From positions 310,001-374,000 of the forward strand of contig DACV01000002.1 of assembly GCA_002494885.1 (NCBI GenBank): DNA of 64,000 nt, written 5' to 3'. The position numbers and the translations under genes are program-made. Shown piece by piece: positions 50,810 to 62,292 of the stretch. How positions within the stretch are numbered: the first letter of the stretch is position 1; each line of letters opens with the position of its first letter. The notes under the pieces were generated by a model. The model had not been told where the DNA came from and did not search any database. It saw nothing but the letters and a program-made list of their open reading frames with translations. This DNA is from Methanobacterium sp. UBA44. GTDB taxonomy: Archaea > Methanobacteriota > Methanobacteria > Methanobacteriales > Methanobacteriaceae.

Positions 50810-51493
50810 CTAAATTCCTAAAGAGCTTTTTATGTAATTGGAAACATTATCAATCCATGTTTGTCCAGTACTTAAATCTTTTTCTTTTAGACTAATGAGT
50901 TCGTTTTCTTTAACGTTGAATGTATTCATAACTTCAGCTTTAGCATCTGAAATATTTTGACGTAATTCACTCCATGTAATATTCTGTTTTTCAACCAGTG
51001 CAACAGGTTCGCCAGTATAAGGGTTTAAACTTCCTCCAGACATGATTATCCATATTTGGAGCTGTATATCCATGGCACTGGCAGGATCTGAAGTGTCAGA
51101 ATTACTAATCACCTTAGTTACAGTATCATATGTTGTATTTACTGGTAAAAGCTTAGTTCCTTCTTTTGCTCTCTTAGAGGGTTCCAAACAATAGGCTTTT
51201 ACAGTTTCATCCGTACCTGGATCAATACTTTTGTCCTCTGCAATAACCATGTTCTGTGACACGCTGCTTGCAAGAGTTTCTCCTTTTTTAACTGTGATAG
51301 TGGTGTTTCCATTATTTTTTATGGTAATTTCATGGGGAACAGTTCCTGCAGCAGTTTTCTGGATTACCTGAATATCTTTTTTGTTATATACTTCATTTAA
51401 GTTTGCTCCGTCTGATAGGGAATAACTCATGTATCCAGAAGTTAATGCAAATAAAATTACTATAGAAACAATACCTACAACTCGTATATTCAT
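50810..51493 (-). CDS. secreted protein of unknown function, 227 aa
   Basis: An N-terminal signal peptide or anchor (NIRVVGIVSIVILFALTSGYMSYS) is followed by a beta-rich part (PHEITIKNNGNTTITVKKGETL), an ETVKAYCLEPSKRAK segment with the single mature Cys, and a helical C-terminus ending in WIDNVSNYIKSSLG. The family is not recognised with certainty. ATG 51493 follows GTGGG; ATG 51508 is five codons upstream. It probably acts outside the membrane. Confidence 0.6.
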   Translation of the reverse strand: MNIRVVGIVSIVILFALTSGYMSYSLSDGANLNEVYNKKDIQVIQKTAAGTVPHEITIKNNGNTTITVKKGETLASSVSQNMVIAEDKSIDPGTDETVKAYCLEPSKRAKEGTKLLPVNTTYDTVTKVISNSDTSDPASAMDIQLQIWIIMSGGSLNPYTGEPVALVEKQNITWSELRQNISDAKAEVMNTFNVKENELISLKEKDLSTGQTWIDNVSNYIKSSLGI

Positions 51494-51514
51494 TTTTTTC
51501 CCACACATTGCAAA

Positions 51515-52924
<1,410 letters not shown>

Positions 52925-53192
52925 TTATTCACCTGGTTAATATAATAATAAAAAATGTATTATGAACTTAAATTTATTCGGTAACTAATATATATGTAAA
53001 TAGTTGTTGGTTTAATTATTTAAGATTAAGTATGGATATTAAAAATAGTTTTTAAGTGCTAAAACAGGACTAAAATAAAAAGTAGAGTAGATTCTCCATA
53101 TTTAACCGTTCCTGGAAAATAGGATTTATTTTTTTACAGGTCATTCAGTAAATATTTAATCGGTATAACTGGTAATTAAAAAAGAGAATGTA

Positions 53193-53285
53193 TTAATGTT
53201 TAACTCCTCTTCCTCTTTTACTTCCAGCCTTCCTGTAATGTTTCTTTGGTCTTGTTCTAACGTTAGTTCCTTTAACTTTTGCCAT
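53193..53285 (-). CDS. very small basic protein, 30 aa
   Basis: An ORF of 30 residues, MAKVKGTNVRTRPKKHYRK then AGSKRGRGVKH, with 14 Lys/Arg/His residues and no acidic ones. A strong GAGGAG ribosome binding site lies 8-9 bases before the ATG, and the ORF sits alone between proS and egsA. The composition suggests binding to RNA or the ribosome. I do not recognise a named family. Confidence 0.6.
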   Translation of the reverse strand: MAKVKGTNVRTRPKKHYRKAGSKRGRGVKH

Positions 53286-53623
53286 TTTATTCACTCCTCT
53301 ATTATATAACAGGGGGCATACTGCCCATTAACCTGATTAATGCTACTAGGTGTCATTTATAAAAAATATTTCATTTAAAAATAGATCATCACTATCTATT
53401 TTTGATTTATTTTTTAATATTAACTTATATAGTTTGTTAATTTCATTGATTAATAGAAAAAGATATTTGATTGATTGGAATAATAAAGATTGTAGATATT
53501 CATCCATATGAAAAGATGGAAACAAATATTAATATTAGGTTTCATTGGATTTAAAGTATATTAATTGAATTATAATAGAGATACTTAAAATATTATTAAT
53601 TATCAGCATAAAGAGACGATAAA
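53286..53623. other. intergenic region between the 30-aa gene and egsA
   Basis: Two promoters should lie back to back. A CAGGGGGCATACTGCCC stretch (about 53310-53326) contains a short GGGCA/TGCCC inverted repeat, GC-rich against the surroundings. Otherwise AT-rich with nothing more to report. Confidence 0.35.
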
Positions 53624-54667
53624 ATGGATTTTAGAAAAGTTCAACTGCCTCGTGAAATCCACACTGGGGCCGGTATAATTGAAAGTACAGGTTCTATATG
53701 CAAGGATCTCATGTTTAAAGGCAATGTTTTAGTAGTTAGTGGGCCTAATACACTTAAAATTGGGGGAGAAAAGGTTATAGAAAGTCTTCAAAATGAAGGA
53801 TTTTCAGTTCAGACTCTGGTCATTGACAAAGCGTCTGAAGATTCTGTTTTAAAAATCCAGAACCATGCAGATAATATTTCTGTGATTCTGGGAGTTGGAG
53901 GTGGAAAAGTAATTGATTCGGCAAAACTTGCATCAACCAGAAAAGGTCTTCAATTTATTAGCGTTCCCACAGCTGCATCTCATGACGGAATTGCCTCTCC
54001 AAGAGCTTCCATAAGAAATGAAAAGGGTTCTGTATCTTTGGAAGCCCAGGCACCCATTGGAGTAATTGCAGACACAGAAATTATAAGTAAAGCCCCATTT
54101 AAATTTCTTGCAGCAGGATGTGGAGACATTGTATCTAATTACACCGCGGTTTTAGATTGGAAATTAGCATACAGGCTTTTAAATGAGTATTATAGTGATT
54201 CAGCTTCTGCTCTTTCACTTATGTCAGCCAAAGTGACGTTAGAAAAGGTTGATGCTATCAAAGAGGGCCATACTGAAAGTGCTGCTGCTGTAGTTAAAGG
54301 ACTGATAAGTAGTGGAATGGCAATAAGCATTGCTGGAACAAGCAGACCTGCAAGCGGATCTGAGCACAAATTCAGCCATGCACTGGATCTCATAGCTCCA
54401 AAGCCAGCCCTACACGGCGAACAATGTGGTGTTGGTACTATAATGATGATGTATCTTCATGGGGGAGATTGGGAATTTATAAGGGATGCGTTAAAAACAT
54501 TAAAAGCACCTACAACAGCTTCGGAACTTGGAATGAAACCAGAATATATAATTGAGGCTTTGATTATGGCCCATACAATTCGAAAGGATAGATACACAAT
54601 TTTAGGAGATAGGGGGCTTACAAGAGAGGCTGCTGAAGAGCTTGCATCTGTTACTGGTGTTATTTAA
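53624..54667 (+). CDS. egsA: sn-glycerol-1-phosphate dehydrogenase
   Basis: Makes the G1P backbone of archaeal lipids from DHAP. The NAD(P) block GVGGGKVIDSAK is near residue 90; VPTAASHDGIASPRASI near 120 and the metal site HKFSHALDLI plus the later HGEQCGVGT (His pair) are typical of the family. Length 347 is normal. The start has only a weak ribosome binding site (AGACGAT). Confidence 0.97.
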   Translation: MDFRKVQLPREIHTGAGIIESTGSICKDLMFKGNVLVVSGPNTLKIGGEKVIESLQNEGFSVQTLVIDKASEDSVLKIQNHADNISVILGVGGGKVIDSAKLASTRKGLQFISVPTAASHDGIASPRASIRNEKGSVSLEAQAPIGVIADTEIISKAPFKFLAAGCGDIVSNYTAVLDWKLAYRLLNEYYSDSASALSLMSAKVTLEKVDAIKEGHTESAAAVVKGLISSGMAISIAGTSRPASGSEHKFSHALDLIAPKPALHGEQCGVGTIMMMYLHGGDWEFIRDALKTLKAPTTASELGMKPEYIIEALIMAHTIRKDRYTILGDRGLTREAAEELASVTGVI

Positions 54668-54972
54668 TTTTTAAATTTTTTTTATTATTCTCCAATTATA
54701 GTGAAGAACCTGAGTAATTAAACTTTACTTAAAAAAAAACCTGTTTAAAAGAGTTATAAGACTTCAACCATAATCCATTAATGAATAAAAATAACCAAAG
54801 TATAAAAAAAATTAAGTATCTAACTATAATTTACATTTATGAGAGTATACTCTAAAAGTCTGAAATCCATAAACTTTTTCAAATAACAAATGATTTATAT
54901 AGATAAGTAAAGATTGAAAAATAGAATAATATTTTCTCATACGATTAAATTATAAAAATTTAGGGGATTGTG
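54668..54972. other. intergenic region between egsA and UPF0179 gene
   Basis: No ORF. TTTATATAG near 54893-54901, about 65 bases before the UPF0179 gene, is a TATA-box candidate. Nothing else is seen. Confidence 0.35.
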
Positions 54973-55401
54973 ATGATAACTCTAATTGGAAAAAATCTTG
55001 CAGAGAAAGGTCTTAAATTTGTGCATTATGGATCTTCTGCAGAGTGTGATGAGTGTAGATTTAAAAGCACATGTATTGATCCCCTTGAAGAAGGAAGAGT
55101 TTACATAGTAATGGATGTAAAAGATACGGAACACCCCTGTCCAATTCATGAGGGTGGGAAAGTCAAAGTTGTTGAGGTAGAAAGAGCTGAAATTGAAGCC
55201 ATTGTTGACTCTAAAAAAGCATTTGAAGGCTCTATGATTTTATTTGAACACCCGGATTGTGAAAAAGAATGCACAATGAGAGATCTTTGCTTTCCTGAGG
55301 GCATATATGAAGGAGATAAATGTAATATAGTTAAAAATTTAGGAAAATCACCTAATAAGTGTATAAATGGGTTGAATCTTAGATTAGTTCTTTTAAAATA
55401 A
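54973..55401 (+). CDS. UPF0179 family protein
   Basis: Archaeal family of unknown function, 142 residues. Two pairs of Cys clusters (CDECRFKSTC near residue 24 and CEKECTMRDLC near 96), plus CPIHEGG, suggest a zinc or iron-sulfur site. ATG 54973 is preferred to GTG 54970, because the GGGG ribosome binding site at 54963-54966 is 6 bases before it. RpiA follows after 24 bases. Confidence 0.88.
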   Translation: MITLIGKNLAEKGLKFVHYGSSAECDECRFKSTCIDPLEEGRVYIVMDVKDTEHPCPIHEGGKVKVVEVERAEIEAIVDSKKAFEGSMILFEHPDCEKECTMRDLCFPEGIYEGDKCNIVKNLGKSPNKCINGLNLRLVLLK

Positions 55402-55425
55402 TTTTTTATTTAATGAGGTTTATTC

Positions 55426-56097
55426 ATGGAATTAAAAAAGAAAGTTGGATATGCTGCTGCAGAATACGTTAAAGATGGTGATGTTGTTGGGCTTGGAACA
55501 GGATCTACAACACATTATTTTATAAAAAGGCTTGGTAAACGTGTTATGGAAGAAGATATTGAAATATTGGGAATTCCCACTTCTTATCAATCTTTTCTGC
55601 TTGCTAAGAGTTCTGGTATTTTTATAACCACCCTTGAAGAAAATGACATAGATATTGCAGTTGATGGGGCTGATGAAGTTGATAGTAACCTTAATTTGAT
55701 TAAAGGTGGAGGAGCGGCCCATACATTGGAAAAAATTGTGGATTCAGCAGCAGATAAATTTGTAGTTATTGTTGATGGTTCAAAAATAGTACAAAACCTT
55801 GGAAAATTTCCAGTCCCCCTTGAAGTAATTCCAGAGGCTCGCAGAACTGTAAATAAACAGGTTAAAGAGTATGGGGGAATACCAAATTTAAGAATGGCCA
55901 AAATGAAAGATGGGCCCGTTATAACTGATAATGGTAATTTCATTATCGATGTTAAATTTGAAATAATTGAAAAGCCTGAATATTTAGAAAAAGAGCTTAA
56001 TTCAATTCCTGGGGTTGTCGAAAATGGTATATTTGCAGGAATTGTGGATGAAGTTATTGTAGGAACTTCTGAAGGATTAAAAACATTAAAAAAATAA
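55426..56097 (+). CDS. rpiA: ribose-5-phosphate isomerase A
   Basis: Interconverts ribose 5-phosphate and ribulose 5-phosphate. GLGTGSTTHYFIKRLG near the N-terminus, AVDGADEVDSNLNLIKGGGAAHTLEKI (catalytic Asp and Glu) and PLEVIPEA are the family marks. Length 223. It follows the UPF0179 gene in the same direction and may share its transcript. Confidence 0.96.
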   Translation: MELKKKVGYAAAEYVKDGDVVGLGTGSTTHYFIKRLGKRVMEEDIEILGIPTSYQSFLLAKSSGIFITTLEENDIDIAVDGADEVDSNLNLIKGGGAAHTLEKIVDSAADKFVVIVDGSKIVQNLGKFPVPLEVIPEARRTVNKQVKEYGGIPNLRMAKMKDGPVITDNGNFIIDVKFEIIEKPEYLEKELNSIPGVVENGIFAGIVDEVIVGTSEGLKTLKK

Positions 56098-56119
56098 TTT
56101 TTTTTATAATTTTCATTAT

Positions 56120-57508
56120 TTAGAAAAAGTTAAAACTATCTATTGCATCATCAACAACTTTTATTATAGCTTCCTTCAAAAGCTGGTCTTTTCCTTCAAT
56201 TTCATAGCAAACAGTTGGTATATTATCGCAGAATACAACTTCTAAACCTGCTTCCAGAGCATCCTTAGTAGCAACATCTACTGCAGCAGCCTTAAGTTCT
56301 GTAAGCATCACGTCTGCATCTTTAACATATTTTTCAATGTCTTTTTGAAGCAGAGGCCTGTTAGAAAGGTGAGAGGTTGTTCCAACTATTTTACATCCGT
56401 AGTTTTCTTCAAGATGTTTAACAAGTACATCTTTTATCGAGTCTGGAGCAGTTGTTGCAAAAAGAACGTTTTTATTTTGAATGTTTTCAAGGGGTTTTGG
56501 CCTGAAAACAGTGGGTATAACTTCAGCATCAGGATTAACTTCTTCAATAAAGCCTATAAGTTCTTTAACTTTCTCTTTACTTGCCATAGGCTCTTCACAC
56601 ATTGTAAGTATCACAAGATCAGCTAATTTAATCCTGTAGGGTCCAAAGAAATTCTGTATATTTATGATTGGTTGATTGGCTCCTACCAGTACGATATGTT
56701 TATCAGTTTTAATTGGGGGTATGGCTGCGCCGCTTCCCTCCATTATTATAAATTCGGCATCAACCTCATTTGCAAGTTGGGCTCCTCTTTTCATGTTGGT
56801 TACAAAGACGTCACCTGCCATTCCGCCACCGCATCTCCTGCATCCAATTGTTAAAATACGACTCATTAATGCGTCTTCCCAGTGATCAGATGCAGCATGA
56901 ACTCCTTTATCTGACTGTTCCATCAGATACTGTGGAGTGATTTCTATCTGATCTCCACGAACGATTTCAGGTTTTTCAGGGCCTCCTCGCCCCATAGCTA
57001 CAATACAGGGGTTATATTCTCTATTATGGATTAACCTGGCAGCAAATGCTGAAACTGCGGTTTTACCTATCCTTTTACCAGTACCAAGTATTTTAAGTGA
57101 GGGTTTTTTCAGCACGTCATGTTCTGAAAGAGGATCAAATTTAAAATCAGGCCCTTCGTATGGAATTCCTTTTTCAAGAGCAATGGTTGCCAGTTTAAAA
57201 CGTTTTGAATAATCAACAATTGGTTCATCACTTAAATCCATTAACACATTAGCATCATACTTTATAATCATTTCCTCTATGAGTTCATAGGGTATTTTGT
57301 GATGATCTTCACCAAAATGAACGGGTCTTTCTAATTTTTCTGAAATACCCTCTTCAGAAGAATCCCTTAATTTTTCTGTTCCACCAATAAAAACAACTGC
57401 AACAATCTCATTATGCTCTAAACTGTCAAGAATGTCAAGGGCTGACTTTGTAACAGGCAGATAATGTTCGCCGTCAACTAAGCATATCATTTTACGTAAA
57501 TTAGCCAT
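56120..57508 (-). CDS. cpgS: cyclic 2,3-diphosphoglycerate synthetase
   Basis: Makes cyclic 2,3-diphosphoglycerate, a solute and phosphate store of Methanobacteriales. The 462-residue chain has GTGKRIGKTAVSAFAARL (nucleotide loop, about residue 142-158), RCGGGMAGDVFVTN and EGSGAAIPPIKTDKHIVLVGANQPI (split), typical of this family. Its presence supports the taxonomic assignment. The UPF0058 gene is upstream by 57 bases. Confidence 0.93.
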   Translation of the reverse strand: MANLRKMICLVDGEHYLPVTKSALDILDSLEHNEIVAVVFIGGTEKLRDSSEEGISEKLERPVHFGEDHHKIPYELIEEMIIKYDANVLMDLSDEPIVDYSKRFKLATIALEKGIPYEGPDFKFDPLSEHDVLKKPSLKILGTGKRIGKTAVSAFAARLIHNREYNPCIVAMGRGGPEKPEIVRGDQIEITPQYLMEQSDKGVHAASDHWEDALMSRILTIGCRRCGGGMAGDVFVTNMKRGAQLANEVDAEFIIMEGSGAAIPPIKTDKHIVLVGANQPIINIQNFFGPYRIKLADLVILTMCEEPMASKEKVKELIGFIEEVNPDAEVIPTVFRPKPLENIQNKNVLFATTAPDSIKDVLVKHLEENYGCKIVGTTSHLSNRPLLQKDIEKYVKDADVMLTELKAAAVDVATKDALEAGLEVVFCDNIPTVCYEIEGKDQLLKEAIIKVVDDAIDSFNFF

Positions 57509-57565
57509 AAAGATACCTGCTTAAACTTTTATTAATATATTTAGCCTGAAAAATTTATCTAAAGT

Positions 57566-57907
<342 letters not shown>

Positions 57908-58187
57908 ATTTACCTAGCCCCTCCATTTGTCAATTTGAAATTTATTAACATATTATTTATATCTTGTGTCCCTAATACAACAAAAAATCAATAAAAATTG
58001 ATGAGTAACTTATACTTAAATAAGCTCTTTGCCATCTAATATATTTAATGTTATTAATGGATATACTTTTTGATGAATTAAATAGACAGTTTAAACAGAC
58101 TTTTAATAAATTTTTGATAATATTAAATAAAATATTAATTTTACAGTAAATATTTAAATTTAGTTCAACAATTAAGTTTGTGATAAG

Positions 58188-59465
58188 ATGGAGATAGTAG
58201 AGCTTGGAGAAACAGATAAAAATAGACTTTTGGAACGTTCAAAAATTGATGCAGAAAATATAATGAACGTTGTAAGTGACATAGTGCACGATGTTAAAAA
58301 TAATGGAGATAAATCACTTAAATTATATACTGAAAAATTTGATAAAGTTAAAATTGATGATCTAAAAGTAAAAAGGGATGAAATTAATAAAAGCCACGAA
58401 AAAGTGGAAAAAAATGTTTTAGAATCATTAAAGAAAGCTGCAAAAAATATTAAAAAGTTTCACCAGGCACAAATCCCGGAAGAATGGTCTAATGAAGTTG
58501 ATAAAGGAATTACTGCAGGACAGATAATTAGACCTCTTGAAACAGTGGGATGTTATATTCCGGGAGGCAGAGCAGTTTATCCTTCATCGGTATTAATGAC
58601 CATTATACCTGCTAAAATTGCGGGAGTAGGTAAAATCATTTGCTGTACTCCACCTATGCCTGACGGCAGCGTTAACGAAGTTGTACTTGCAGCAGCAGAT
58701 ATTGCAGGTGTAGATGAAATTTACAAAGTGGGAGGAGCCCAGGCAATTGCTGCCATGACCTATGGAACTGAAAGCATCCCTGAAGTTGATAAAATTGTAG
58801 GTCCGGGAAACATATTTGTTACTGCTGCAAAAAAGCTTGTTTATGGGGATGTGGACATAGATTTCCCTGCAGGGCCATCTGAAGTTCTTATAATTGCAGA
58901 TAAAGGAGCTAACGCTGAATTTATTGCTTATGATATGATGGCACAGGCAGAACATGACCCAGATGCAGCAAGTGTTCTTGTTACAACATCAATTGAGCTT
59001 GCTCATGAAGTCCATGATAAAATCTCAGGAAAAATTAAATATATGGAAAGAAGTAAAATAATAGAAGAATCCCTTGAAAAATATGGTAAAATTATAATTG
59101 TTGATTCTCTTGTTGATGCTGTGGACTTTTCAAATGAATATGCTCCAGAGCACTTAATCATCATGATAGAAGACCCTGAAAAAGTCTTAAAGGACATTAA
59201 AAATGCAGGTTCTATATTTTTGGGTGAATTAACACCTGTTGCAGCAGGAGATTATGGTTCGGGAACGAATCATGTTCTACCCACTTCAAAAAATGCTAAA
59301 ATGTACTCTGGGTTATCAACAGAGTCATTTATTAAAAAACCAACTGTACAGAGACTATCAAAGGAAGGAATTGAGAATTTAAAAGATATTGTGGTTACCC
59401 TTGCTGAATATGAAGGGCTTTATGCCCATGCAGAATCATTTAAAAAGAGAATATCAAAGGATTAA
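58188..59465 (+). CDS. hisD: histidinol dehydrogenase
   Basis: Last two steps of histidine synthesis. GCYIPGGRAVYPSSVLMTIIPAKIAGV (split), VGPGNIFVTAAKK and IDFPAGPSEVLII are typical; the zinc ligands and catalytic His/Glu lie in EYAPEHLIIM and LPTSKNAKMYSGLS. Length 425 is normal. The ATG has a weak GATAAG upstream. aspS follows after 41 bases. Confidence 0.97.
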   Translation: MEIVELGETDKNRLLERSKIDAENIMNVVSDIVHDVKNNGDKSLKLYTEKFDKVKIDDLKVKRDEINKSHEKVEKNVLESLKKAAKNIKKFHQAQIPEEWSNEVDKGITAGQIIRPLETVGCYIPGGRAVYPSSVLMTIIPAKIAGVGKIICCTPPMPDGSVNEVVLAAADIAGVDEIYKVGGAQAIAAMTYGTESIPEVDKIVGPGNIFVTAAKKLVYGDVDIDFPAGPSEVLIIADKGANAEFIAYDMMAQAEHDPDAASVLVTTSIELAHEVHDKISGKIKYMERSKIIEESLEKYGKIIIVDSLVDAVDFSNEYAPEHLIIMIEDPEKVLKDIKNAGSIFLGELTPVAAGDYGSGTNHVLPTSKNAKMYSGLSTESFIKKPTVQRLSKEGIENLKDIVVTLAEYEGLYAHAESFKKRISKD

Positions 59466-59506
59466 CTTTTATTGATAAAATTTATTATTTTAGAGGTGAA
59501 TAAAAA

Positions 59507-60826
59507 TTGACAGATTCATTAGGAAATTGGAGAAGAACTCATTACTCAAAGAGAATAGATCCTGAAATGAGTGGTGAAGAAATAATAGTTATGGGATGGA
59601 TTCATGAAATAAGAGACCTTGGTGGAATCATATTTGTACTTTTAAGAGATAGAGATGGAACTATCCAGATTACAGCCCCAAGTAAAAAGATTTCAAAAGA
59701 GTTACTTGAGGAAATAAGAAAATTAAGAAAAGAATCAGTTGTAGCAGTTAAAGGAATTATACAGGAATCAGGAAAAGCGCCAGGCGGCTATGAAATCATT
59801 CCAAATGAAATAAAAATGCTTAATGAATCCAAATTACCCCTTCCACTGGATACAACAGATAAAGTACGGGCAGAAATTGATACAAGACTGGATTCAAGGT
59901 ATATAGACCTTAGAAGACCTACTTCAAGCGCCATATTCAAGATAAAAAGCAGAATGCTTCATTCTGTAAGGAATTTCCTTGAGAAAGGAGAATTCATAGA
60001 AATAAATACACCGAAGCTGGTTGCTTCAGCAACAGAAGGTGGAACTGAACTTTTCCCAATTACATATTTTGAAAGGGAAGCTTTCCTTGGCCAGAGCCCC
60101 CAGCTTTACAAACAGATGATGATGGCTACAGGATTCGATAAAGTGTTTGAAATTGCTCCAATCTTTAGAGCAGAAGAACACGATACATTAAGACACTTGA
60201 ATGAAGCAATATCCATTGATCTGGAAGCATCTTTCTGTGATCAGGAGGATGTGATGCATATACTGGAAGCAGTTGTACATACAGCAATTGGAGATGTAAT
60301 TGAACACTGTTCGGATGAATTGGAAATCCTTGGTGTAGATTTAGAGATTCCAAAGATTCCATTTGAGAGAATAGACTATGGTGATGTTGTAGACATAGTA
60401 AATTCCAAAGGAGTTAATATGAAACATGGTGAAGACCTCTCAAGAGCTGCTGAAAAAGCAATTGGAGAAACAATGGATGGATACTACTTCATAACAGGCT
60501 GGCCAACAGATATTAAACCGTTCTATGTGATGCCCAACCTAGAAACACCCAAAAAAAGCTGCGCATTCGACCTGATGTACAAAGACCTCGAAATATCTTC
60601 AGGAGCTCAAAGGGTACATAAACACGACCTTCTGGTTGAAAGGATCAAAAAACAGGGCTTAAATCCTGTATCATTTGAAAGATACCTTGCAGCATTTGAA
60701 TATGGAATGCCGCCACATGCAGGTTGGGGGTTGGGTGCTGAAAGGTTTACAATGTGCATGACGGGTGTAAATAACATAAGAGAAACTGTTTTATTCCCAA
60801 GGGATAGGAGAAGGCTTACACCTTAG
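59507..60826 (+). CDS. aspS: aspartyl-tRNA synthetase, archaeal type
   Basis: Class IIb synthetase, 439 residues: an N-terminal OB fold (VMGWIHEIRDLGGIIFVLLRDRDG) that binds the anticodon, then motif 2 FEIAPIFRAEEHDTLRHLNE and motif 3 GLGAERFTMCMTG. Archaeal-type AspRS may charge both tRNA-Asp and tRNA-Asn when AsnRS is missing. The start is TTG 59507 with AGAGGTGAAT upstream. It shares the direction of hisD. Confidence 0.95.
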   Translation: MTDSLGNWRRTHYSKRIDPEMSGEEIIVMGWIHEIRDLGGIIFVLLRDRDGTIQITAPSKKISKELLEEIRKLRKESVVAVKGIIQESGKAPGGYEIIPNEIKMLNESKLPLPLDTTDKVRAEIDTRLDSRYIDLRRPTSSAIFKIKSRMLHSVRNFLEKGEFIEINTPKLVASATEGGTELFPITYFEREAFLGQSPQLYKQMMMATGFDKVFEIAPIFRAEEHDTLRHLNEAISIDLEASFCDQEDVMHILEAVVHTAIGDVIEHCSDELEILGVDLEIPKIPFERIDYGDVVDIVNSKGVNMKHGEDLSRAAEKAIGETMDGYYFITGWPTDIKPFYVMPNLETPKKSCAFDLMYKDLEISSGAQRVHKHDLLVERIKKQGLNPVSFERYLAAFEYGMPPHAGWGLGAERFTMCMTGVNNIRETVLFPRDRRRLTP

Positions 60827-61000
60827 CTAAGCTCCTTATACTTTTATTTTTTTATTTTAAACTCATTATAATTCACTTGTTTCTCAATTTTCTATTTTAG
60901 ATATTAGTATAACCATTTCTTTTATTTAGATATCATGATTTATATATTGGTAATACTATAAACATGATCTGAAGCCGAATTGTGGAAAATGGTGTATATT

Positions 61001-61822
61001 ATGAACACAATGGAAATAGTTAAAGACGCTATAAGATATCCGCTTTCTGATTGGAAGAAAATTTTTATTTTAGGAATTATTATTGTTATTAATGCTATTT
61101 CTGTTTTTTTAGGCTCGGTGGGTGCAATAAACAGTAATATAATATGGATTTTAACAAGTATGGGATTCATAATTGGTTTTTTAGTAAATGGATATATGTT
61201 TAGAATAGTAAAATCATCATTGAATGGTAAAATTGAACTTCCAGAATTTAATGATTGGTTAAATATGGGTATTGACGGCATTAAAGTATTCATAGCATTT
61301 ATAGTTTATTCAATACCAGTTATTCTTGTTTTATTATCAATATATATGACATTTCCTTATGAAAAAGGTTTTTTTAACCCATTTGCGTTGCTTATTAACC
61401 CTTTGATATCAGTCATCTCCAATGAAATTTTAAATCTTATAGCACTTTTATTTAATATCTTTGGATATTTCATTCTTCCTCTTAGTTATGTAATCATAAT
61501 TATTCCAATATTTTTAGTTGCAATTGCAAATATGGCATACTATGAAGGTGAATTCAAATCGGCATTTAAAATCCGTGAAATAATTGAAGAAATCTCAATT
61601 ATGGGATGGATTAATTTAATAAAATTGTACGTAATGCTTATAACTATTGTTTTAATTTATATAATTACTGGAAATGTTATAACTTATATTTTCAGCTTTG
61701 TTAATCTTAATTTTGTAGATACTTTGGTGGCAGTGCTCTTTTACTTGATTTTAACATCATATTTCTACATGATTTTGGCTAGATCTGTTGGTTTATTTTA
61801 TATGCCAGACAAAGAAGATTAA
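61001..61822 (+). CDS. DUF4013 membrane protein
   Basis: An archaeal membrane family of unknown function. TMEIVKDAIRYPLSDWKKIFILG is the typical start, then FLVNGYMFRIVKSSLNGKIELPEFNDW, and five to six hydrophobic segments to the end. ATG 61001 has GGTGT 7 bases before it; earlier ATG or GTG codons from 60980 would add a few residues. Length 273. Confidence 0.85.
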   Translation: MNTMEIVKDAIRYPLSDWKKIFILGIIIVINAISVFLGSVGAINSNIIWILTSMGFIIGFLVNGYMFRIVKSSLNGKIELPEFNDWLNMGIDGIKVFIAFIVYSIPVILVLLSIYMTFPYEKGFFNPFALLINPLISVISNEILNLIALLFNIFGYFILPLSYVIIIIPIFLVAIANMAYYEGEFKSAFKIREIIEEISIMGWINLIKLYVMLITIVLIYIITGNVITYIFSFVNLNFVDTLVAVLFYLILTSYFYMILARSVGLFYMPDKED

Positions 61823-61868
61823 AAATTTTCTTTTTTTATTTATCACTTAATTTTTTGGAAGCATATCC

Positions 61869-62189
61869 TCATCCCCAAAATAAACCCACGCCACTTATAG
61901 ATATTGTAATTGAAATAAATCCAAAAATAGTTAAATTGTGAATCCAATTGGTGTATCGGACAATAGAAAGGCAAATATTAACATTATAAAACTTGAAATA
62001 ATCTTACTTACCCCAACAATTAAAATATATTCTTCTTTGGCTTCACTAACATATACTGCAACAGATCCTGTTATAACATTCGATAGCAGTATTCCAAAAC
62101 CTGAAAGATTTAAAAAAAGTAGCAATAATAGAGAAAAATGCTCCTGCAACGCTCCCTATTAAAGTAGAAGAAAAATCAAATTTAGTCAT
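61869..62189 (-). pseudogene. decayed small membrane protein gene
   Basis: From ATG 62189 the frame reads FDFSSTLIGSVAGAFFSII and shifts in a T-run near 62115; it continues as LSGFGILLSNVITGSVAVYVSEAKEEYILIVGVSKI (split) and shifts again near 61935 to GFISITISISGVGLFWG. The joined product would be about 105 residues with four hydrophobic segments. The family is not recognised. It fills the gap between the DUF4013 gene and the flavoprotein gene. Confidence 0.5.
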
Positions 62190-62292
62190 AGATATACTTA
62201 TTAGTGATTATCAATAAATTTTTAACTCACTCATAAGCTAATTGAACTTAATTTATTAATTAAATTGTTTTTAAACGTATTCGGAAGATTTT

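Noticed and set aside
54190..54393. Opposite-strand ORFs inside core genes (also at 31365-31658, 45534-45872, 51567-51947, 55587-55943, 58593-58955)
   Set aside because: All mirror genes with strong family motifs, and their composition (Ser, Phe, Ile or Cys rich) is that of antisense translation.
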